Below, in pieces: positions 56,102 to 64,000 of a DNA stretch of 64,000 bases. Positions within the stretch are counted from its first letter, which is position 1; every line of letters begins with the position of its first letter. The position numbers and the translations under genes were made by a program. The stretch spans positions 1,054,001 to 1,118,000 of the forward strand of contig JAJQJQ010000024.1 in the NCBI GenBank assembly GCA_028622995.1. Reading direction: 5' to 3'. Below the pieces are notes generated by a model. It did not search any database and had not been told where the DNA came from. It saw only the letters and a program-made list of their open reading frames with translations. This DNA is from Panagrolaimus kolymaensis. Lineage: Eukaryota > Nematoda > Chromadorea > Rhabditida > Panagrolaimidae.

Positions 56102-57934
56102 ATTGAAAATTCTTCCATTTTTACGGACAATAATATTAACTCCAAAAACTAATTTATTTTGGCTTTTTTGAAAATGTTATATCTTAGTAATTTGACTCTT
56201 GTCTTTTTCTTAATGGATGCAAAAATTATCGTAATAAATTCTACAGCAGCATTTCTGGAAATTATTAATAAATTAGGATTTTAGAAAAATGAGAAAAAAA
56301 GAAACACAAAAAGATCCAAATAAAATCAAATATCCTGAGGCAGACTCTCGAAGAAAAAAAAGAAAATTTTATTTTTCAAAGGTCCAAATAAACAAATGCA
56401 CAAATTCCCAATAATCTTTTTTATTTTATTCAACAAAAAAATTCAAAATTATTTTTAAAAAACAATTATCGAGAATCTAATCACTATTTTTTGTTTTGTT
56501 TGATTCTATTAACTTTGCTAAATTATTTTTTTTGTGTATGGATGGATCTTTTTGTCCTTGGGGTTTGTCTACCAGAGTCCAGCGAGACCAAATTTTTTTC
56601 AACCAAGACCAAGATTCTTGGTCTCGCCGGACTCTATTATCTACCCTTAAGTAATTAGATGGAATTTTAAGTTTTCTTTTTCAAGTAACTTTGGAAAGCT
56701 TTTTTTTTAAATTAATTTATTTGTTCTTTTCTACAAATAAAAATCCTAGATTCTTATCAATCAATAAAAAAGTAACCTCTTTTGAAGATGCTTGCTTTTC
56801 TTCAGAAGAAAGAAAAAAAATAAAAATGATGAGAAATGAGGTTGTGGAGGAGAGTCGTCTCGTGCCACTTGCCACTCACCCTCGAATAAATATTTTTATT
56901 TCGATGAATTTATTGATGGAAGAGGTGTCAAAATAATAAAAAACGTGTTTTTATTTTTATTTTTAAATTTTTTAGGATTGAAAAAATAGGAAAAAAGAAA
57001 ACTTTGAATTTGATAATTGCGAATATTTAAAAAAAAGCTTTTTTTTTTATTTTTTGAACCATTCTTTTTTTTCTAGACAAAGATAAAAATTTTTTAATTT
57101 TAAAAGGTGGTTTTTGCTATGGCTGGCGTCTACCAACCTTTTTTTTCAAACCTTCGCCGCCTAATTTTTTTATTTAAAAAAACCGATTATTGTCGCCAAA
57201 CTTTTTTTTTTATCGCTGTATAAATGATAAAAGACTAATTTTTTTTATCCCAGATCATTAATTTTAAACTTAAATTAAAAAAGACTCGGACGTGACATCA
57301 TTTTAAATTTTCGTTGTAAACAAGAGTTTGTGTTTTATGTCCAAATCTCTTTTTCGATGCTTGAAAACTATTTAAAAACCTGAGTTTATTGTTTGGAGGC
57401 AAAAAAAAAAATTAATAAATAAAATTTGATCTAATATAATAAACAGAAACCAATAATGTTGACAAGACAATGTGATTAGTAAAAAAATGTTTTAAAGGCA
57501 AAAATGGATGTGGTGGGTTCATATTAATATCAAAAATAAAGAAAAACAAAATTTACTTTTTGAATAATAAAAAAATGGCAATCAGAAATCACAGTTTTTT
57601 AAAAAAAATTTATCATAAAAATGAATACCAAAAAAAGGCTGGCTATAAAAAAGTTTTTTGATGTAATTTTTAAAAACATAAATAAAATAATAATAATATG
57701 TAAATTCTTTTCTTTTCTTGGAAGCATATTTTTTGTTTGTTAATAAATAATAAAAATGGCACCAGTATTAATATCGGGGGTATGTTTGTTTGTTGTTTTT
57801 TTGAAAAACAAAAAAACATTTAAATAATAAAAAAATGATGGATAAAAAAAAGACAGATATGGAATAAATTTTTCTTTTCGCTGTAAGACAATTTTATTTC
57901 TTAATTATTATTTTGGAAAAAATATGTATTGTTA
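56102..57934. other. Intergenic, contains one strong GC-rich hairpin
   Basis: No exons are seen. The notable structure is the inverted repeat at 56574-56635 (listed separately). The remainder is A/T-run DNA between convergent genes. Confidence 0.5.
56574..56635. repeat. 18-bp inverted repeat (one mismatch), GC-rich, 26-nt loop
   Basis: AGAGTCCAGCGAGACCAA at 56574-56591 pairs with TTGGTCTCGCCGGACTCT at 56618-56635, with a single mismatch (it becomes a G-U pair in RNA on one strand). Inside, GACCAAGATTCTTGGTC offers an alternative shorter stem. The GC content contrasts sharply with the flanks. The size and shape fit a microRNA precursor, but a small foldback element is equally possible. Confidence 0.6.
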
Positions 57935-60900
57935 TTATTGAGTGAATTCGGATGGAGGTTCTTTTTTAATGGATGAAAGTCCAAATTGTTGTTGTCCAAC
58001 AATATTAGCTGAATTAGTTGAGTTTGCATCAACAACAGCAGCTTCAAGTTGTCGAGCAGCATGATATTGAGAACAACAAAAATTTACGCGTTTTAATACA
58101 ACTATATCTTGACCTTTACCAATTTCTTGTAAAGCTTCTTCCACAACATTTAAACAATATGGGCATAAATGCTTTCGATGATCTTGAATTTCTTTATCCA
58201 ATTGTTTACGCTTTTCAATTAAATCTCGATGTTTATCTTGTAATTCTTGAAGTTTAACCTTTTTTTCCATTACTTTTTCTGTATGCTTTTCACGAGATTT
58301 TTTAGATGAATTATTTTTACGCAACCTTCGTTCTTCGTCGGTGTAAACTCTTTTTCGACCTCGAATATTCACTGGAAAAGGTTTATCTCCGCCGCAATTT
58401 GTTAAAGTTGAAGTTGAAGAATTATTTGAAAATGCACTCGTTGATGGAGATGGATGTTGTTGTTGTGGTAGTTGGAATTGGAATTGTTGTTGTTGTGGAG
58501 TATGAGATGATGATGAAGGAGTTGGGGATGGTGAAGTTATAGATGTTGTTCGATTTGGAAGGGGTACTAAAAAAATAAATTAAAAGAATTATTAAGAAAT
58601 TTCTCAAATCTAAAAAGGATACGCCTAGTGAGGTAGTTTTTCCCCTTAAAAAAATTAGCACATGATAATAAAAATGCAAATAGAAATAAAGGCAATATGG
58701 AATTGCATTAAAATAAAAAGATAAAAAAAGAGGCCAAAAGACAGTGGAAAAGGAAATGGAAAAATGGAAGAATATTTTTTAACTTGAAATTTTAAAGTCA
58801 AACAAACACGTGTGTTTGTGTATAGTGTTTTTTGCTTGATTTTACGACTGTGGTGGAAATGACCGTCAATCAAGTTCATCAAAAAAGCTTCCAATTAAAT
58901 AGAAAACTAAAATTTAAAGAGCAACATTTGCATGCGATCGGTCAAGTGAAGAAGATACAAGAGGGAAATGGATACCTTTTTGCTTTGTAATAACTTAACA
59001 TAATTTTTTGAAAATAATCATAGCAAATGAAAAGAAGATAGCTACTCCCGTTTTTTAGTTGCTTCATCTTTTACGTGGTTCTTTTAAAACAACAACAAAC
59101 TTTTCTGTTTTAATTAAATTAATACTTTTTTTGATACTAGTTAAAAAAGGGAGCTGCTAATAACGGAAACAAAAAAATTACGTAATAATGATGCCTTTCC
59201 TTTTTTTTTATCAGTTTTTTTTGTATTTTCAATTTCTTAACTCCGGCCAGCATGAATTTTTTTCATTTTATCTAGCTTTCTCAATGTTAAAAAAATTTAA
59301 TCATATGATTCAAAAAAAAATTTATGAAAAAATCATAGACTAAGAAAAGAAAAATAGGTGCACCACCTGATCTCTCAATTAAAGGCTTAGTTAGTTAAAG
59401 ATGGGCGCATTTGAGCTTTTTTTCGCTTAAATTTTGGGATCCACAAAAAAAATACCCATCCATTAACGGATTTTCCGAGCCGCGACCATTTTTTTTTAAT
59501 TTTAAACCTTGCATGTCAAAAAAATAAATGGATGGCGCGAAATGACTAAGAAGTCTTACTGTATAAATATATAGCCTAGTTTGCTTCATCAATGTACATA
59601 TAGAGAGAGAGAAAGATGATTAAAATAATGGACCAACAACAAGCGAAAAATTCAAACATCAAAAAAGATATCAAAAAAAATTTAAGCGAGCAAGAAAGGT
59701 ACTAAATTAAAGAAAGATGATAGAAAGCAGTCAACCAACCAACCTACTAAGGCTGATATCAAAAAGTAAGAATAAAAAAATCATGAAGAAAAAAAATTTA
59801 GGTAGCCTCAAGCTGCTGATGGGTTTCTTGATTAAAATCAAAATAAAAAAAGATGGATGTCATCAAGATAGGCTTTACGTACAGACAATAATAATAATAA
59901 GCTAGCTGTCCTTCCATCTATCTCTCTGCCTCTAATGGCATAGAAGTTGCGTAACTTAAATATTATGCTAACTAAAAATAAAAATAAAAGCCTTAGATTT
60001 TTTTATTAAGATAAATATTAGAAAAATTTAGGCCACCATTGTACACGTGCTAATAAGAAATAGAGATAAAAAAATAAATAAGGCTAATATAATTTTAATT
60101 TAGTTCGCCTACTTTTTAAAATTGACCTCGCAATGATCTACTATTAAAATTAAAATTAATTTCATTTTTCTCATTCATTAGAAAACTTAAAACTTTAAAG
60201 GAATGCAACCAAAAAAATAAATAAATATAGTCTCCGCCTTTTTTTCTATCGCCATTATTTTTTTATTCGAATGTCTGGGGTATATTTTCTTATTTGTTTG
60301 CATTTTTATTTTGGGGTATATTTTGACTCGCAATAAAATATAAATATAAAATATACTATTTTCTGCCATACACTTCTTTTTAAGAGACCCTACCAAATAA
60401 AGAAAGCACGCAAAGACGTAAAAATAAAGAAGAGAGAAGGGTAAAAGATTAAATTACACTTTTTTTCATTCATCATCAAAAAAAATAATGATGAAGTGAG
60501 CAACTTTCTTTCGAAAAATATAAAAAAAAAGTTTTTTCTATATCACGTGTAATAATATAATTTCAACATGAAATAAAAATAAGACATCAAAAAATAATTA
60601 AAATATATTGGGTGTGTTGTTGTTTAATGGTTGCTTTTCTTTTGGGAAAAAAATCAAAATGACGCATTTTTTTCTTAATTTTCGAAAATTGACGAAAGCT
60701 ACGTTTGTGCCTTGAAACTATTGTTAATTTTGAAATTTGATATAAAAAATGCATGGAAAAAAGTCTCCAAAATTTTTTTCTGTGACTTACCATTTAAAAT
60801 ATTTGATGATGATAATATTGACGACGAATTTGATGAAGACAGGGGTGAAGGAGATGGAGGCCTTAAATAATTTAATGGAGAAGTAACATGTAATTTTTGT

Positions 60901-61175
60901 TGAGTTTCTATTGAAAGTTGTTGAGAAGAATGTAGGGTAGTTTGAATTTGAATTAGATTTTGTTGGTTTTGAAGTTGTTGAAAGTGTTGTTGAATTTGCT
61001 GCTGTTGTTGTTGTTGTTGTTGTTGCTGCTGCTGACGACGTTTAGCTGCTTCATTTTCTGCTGCCCTTTCTAATGTTTGTATTACTTGTTTAGCTAATAT
61101 TTCTGAACCCAATTGTGCTGTAAGCACTGGTAGCAAAGCTTCCGATGATAATGAAGTTGGAATAATGGTTGACAT
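57935..61175 (-). CDS. bZIP transcription factor (C/EBP-PAR-like basic region)
   Basis: Two exons (61175-60791 and 58566-57935), separated by a 2.2-kb intron and joined in phase 1, give 338 aa. The N-terminal exon starts MSTIIPTSLSSEALLPVL, contains a run of about 13 Gln within a longer Gln-rich region, and ends in Ser/Pro-rich sequence. The second exon has another Gln/Ser/Pro-rich part, then the basic region RRLRKNNSSKKSREK (N-x-x-S-x-K-S-R) and a leucine-zipper-like coil with K, L, L, H, L, K, L at heptad positions. A Cys-containing tail follows (CPYCLNVVEEAL, FCCSQY). The basic region is closest in pattern to C/EBP and PAR/CES-2 bZIP proteins; the exact family is unsure. It acts in the nucleus as a dimer on DNA. 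Confidence 0.85.
58567..60790. other. Large intron of the bZIP gene
   Basis: 2.2 kb of A/T-rich intron with no exon or RNA gene that I recognise. It is much longer than most introns in this window and may carry regulatory elements. Confidence 0.55.
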
Positions 61176-64000
61176 TTTTTAGATGGAAAATGGATTATTT
61201 TGTGGTTTTGATCTTTTGAACCCTAAAAAAATATATGGGTGCTGATCATTATTTTTTTCATTCACCGACGATAAAAAAGTATGTATTTGACACGAAATAA
61301 ATTTGATTAGAAAACCAAAAAAATGGTACACGATTTTCGCTAATCAAATTAACAAACTTTTTTTTAAGTTGAAACTTTAAAGGGCACACACCGGGGTTAA
61401 ATTAGTAGATGATCAAGTACAAAAAAATCATCGAAAAAAGAGACTATTATTTCATTGAATTAATTGGATAAACCTTGAGAAAAACGTTTTGAGCCCAAAT
61501 TTTATAAATAACTAACTAATCACAAGTTTTGTACAAAAAAAACGTCAAAACAATAATCAGAGAGGTTAGGCAAATGGGGAAAAGGGAAGCAATCAAAATA
61601 AATATGAGGACGACGACGACAAACTCTAATCAGAAAAAAGCAAAAGCAAAGAAAGACATAAAATACATGAAAAAATAAAAAAAGTGAAATAAAAGGACGA
61701 CAAACTTTCATGCAATTTCATGAAGGAAAAAAATGGTGGAAATCAATAAAACCCATTTTTTTCTAGAAAAAATTTAATTTCTTCAAATCGAAATATATCA
61801 AATTCATTGATCTCCCGCGGGAATTTAAAAAAAAAGAAGGATGGAAAGTGATGGACGGCGCAGAGGCGTGCGAGCTTGCCTGCAAGAGATAGAAGATGCG
61901 GGAGGAAAAACGAATGAAAGGAGAGAAGGTTAATTAGCGATTAGTTTAAGTAATCAATAACCAAATAAAATTTTTAAAAAAATCCAACAAATATTTGGGT
62001 TTTTACACGTAAAAATTTATTTTTTATTTATTTGGAAAAAAAGCTTTTTAGAGGAAAGAAAAAAAAATGGAAGGGAAAAAAGTATTACATGATCAAAATC
62101 GAAGTGTAGCAGCATTTTCCATTCACTTTCACCATTTTTTTTTCTTTAAAACACACACACTGCAAATATTTATTTGAGTGTCTATGAATGAGAAAGAGAA
62201 AACACACACAAATATAAGACACGCAAGAAAATGATAGAAAAAAAAGTGAATGAGAAAGAGAGTTTGGAAAATGTGAGAGATTCAAAATTTATTTTGTTAG
62301 TCAACAAAAAAAAGGTAAAAAAAAATTGGGTGACAAAAAAATAAATATATTGAATAGTGAATATGGAGGAAAAGAAAAACGACGGAATAAACGGGAGTGA
62401 TCAAATGCATCTCTTCCATCCTGCGTTTTGTTGCTATTTTTTTTATTAGGTTTGTGCATCCTTCGCGTGTATGCATGCGTGTGGTGGTGCGTCTGTGGGT
62501 GCAGGTGTACGTACATACGTACGTCGTCGACCGGTTAGGTAGTAGCTATTGCTGTGACAAAAAAAACCCCAACAAAATAACGACGATAAAAAGTAAGTAC
62601 AAAAATAATATTAAAAAAATTTTTCTCTTGAATAAATAAAGCTGCTTCCTAACTCCCAATAACCTGGCAAAAAAAAAAAAATATGCAAAAAAAATGAAGG
62701 TGAAAAGCAACAGCAAAAAAAATTATACCCCAGAATAGCAAAATAAAGGCGAGAAGGACTCTCGACGAACGCACACGTTTTTCTTTTATTCACCCACCTT
62801 TCTTTTCTTTTCTTTTTTTTTCTTCTAGAAAACCAAAAGAAAAATAAAGCAAAGAAACAAGAACTCCATTTTTTTTTCTTCTCTCATTCATTAAATCTTC
62901 TCTCGTTTTTCTGCCATGTGTCTTTCTTTTTCTTCTTCTAGCCTTTCTAAGATTATGATTATTATTATTAATAATAATATCATTTTACGCGCTGCCGCCG
63001 CCGCTCCACTTTCACCCAATTTTTAAAAGCCATTTGAAAAAAAACTAAAAAAATCAATGCCACAAAAAATGGTAAAAAATTAAATTAAAAAAAAATAATA
63101 GTTAAAATTTTCTATAAAAATACTTTCCAAATAAATAATAAAATAATTATTTTGTTTTGATTTTTGTTTGGCGACAAAAAAATAAAATAAAATTGGAAGC
63201 AAAAACGCACGCTCTCGCGCTTGGGTTTGCAAGCAAGAAAGCAAGTAGCTCTCTCTCACTTTTTCACTCATTCAATCGCTGCCTATTTTTTTTTTCGCTT
63301 CTTTATTGTTTCCGTAATATATTTTGACGTGGCAATAAAAAAAATATATATATGAGAGGAATATCTGAAATGCAATCTTCTTCATTCATATTTTTTATTA
63401 TATTTTTTTTACCTCTCTCTTTATTTTTCTTTCTCGTCACCCACTCTTTCTTTCATTCATTCAGAAAATCTTTCTTTTTTTTTCTTCGGCGGAACTTCAC
63501 TAAAATTTTTAAAATCTTTTTTTAAATTCTTAAAAAAAAATATTATCGCGGAAATCAAGAAAGATCTTTGGATTTCTAATTTTCTTTTAAAAAAAGGTTT
63601 TTAAATTGCTAAGAAAAAATTTTAATATTTCCAAATTATGAGATTAGCCTCTATTATTATTATTTTTAAGAACCACACGAAGGATTTTGAAAAATATAAA
63701 ATTTTACTTTAGGTAAAAAAAAACAAAACCAAAGATAACAAAAAAGTTACTATTTTTTGCCATTTTCTGAATCATAAATAATAGTGTTGTTTTTTTAGAG
63801 TTCTCCTCCACTCTAAAAGAAAATGACCATATTTCATTTCCAAAAAAGGTGGTCGTTAAATATTTTGATATTAAAGAAAAAAAAGGTTCAAAAAACAAAG
63901 TTAAAATATTTAAAAAAAATCTAGAACTTTCATGAAAGTTTTTTTATTCTCTCCAATTTTTTTTATTAACTCGACGACGCCCACATTTTTTTGAAATTAA
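61176..64000. other. Upstream region of the bZIP gene, no gene recognised
   Basis: No supported exon. The DNA is A/T-run-rich, with a GT-rich and GTACGTAC-rich island near 62460-62545, (CA)n-like runs near 62150, and pyrimidine-rich stretches near 62800-62950 and 63400-63500. Confidence 0.5.

Overview
The window looks like an AT-rich nematode nuclear genome. The main evidence is an intact nematode cuticle-collagen gene (N-terminal cuticle-collagen block, RSKR cleavage site, interrupted Gly-X-Y blocks, Cys pairs). Supporting evidence: short introns of about 50-60 bp with GTAAG...TTTTAG ends, several start codons only 2-35 bp after a TTTTCAG/TTTTTAG acceptor (as expected for spliced-leader trans-splicing), and large homopolymer-rich intergenic DNA. 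The species cannot be named from sequence alone.

Layout, left to right. 1-3.7 kb has no gene. 3.76-6.27 kb: a two-Ig-domain type I membrane protein (+) whose third intron contains a complete small membrane-protein gene on the opposite strand. 7.4-8.05 kb: an ARF GTPase (+). 8.57-14.8 kb: a Helitron with one uninterrupted 1763-aa Rep/helicase ORF and two diverged hairpin-ended repeats behind it. 16.9-18.8 and 24.6-26.5 kb: two tandem PiT sodium-phosphate transporter paralogs, both 524 aa but with different intron content. 26.9-33.4 kb: a small secreted Cys-rich gene (-), a short HAT-repeat-like gene (+), and a large GPI-type multi-CUB gene (-), with broken duplicate pieces of the CUB gene on both sides of the Cys-rich gene. 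33.9-35.2 kb: BUB3 (-), divergent from an unrecognised 156-aa gene (+) at 35.7-36.3 kb. 36.3-42.5 kb is non-coding. 48.8-51.9 kb: TM4-TM7 of an FMRFamide-receptor-like GPCR (+) with two alternative C-terminal tails. 52.1-53.5 kb: cuticle collagen (-). 54.0-56.1 kb: a secreted TIL-like Cys-rich gene (+) preceded by a relic of its first exon. 57.9-61.2 kb: a bZIP transcription factor (-). The rest is non-coding.

The most interesting feature is at about 42.5-49.8 kb. Roughly 70 copies of a short motif, CAGTTT(T/A) with a few CTGTTT(T/A/C) forms, all lie on the + strand. Each is followed by 10-20 bp of pure A/T and then a unique, more GC-containing stretch of about 20-35 bp, with many units only 39-76 bp apart. 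The array fills the presumed introns of the GPCR gene in the sense direction and stops at its last two exons. One variant is exactly CTGTTTCA, the upstream motif of C. elegans 21U-RNA (piRNA) genes. I propose that this is a dense intronic, sense-oriented piRNA-type minigene array with a shifted core motif. This is inference and needs small-RNA data. I found no rRNA, tRNA or CRISPR array.
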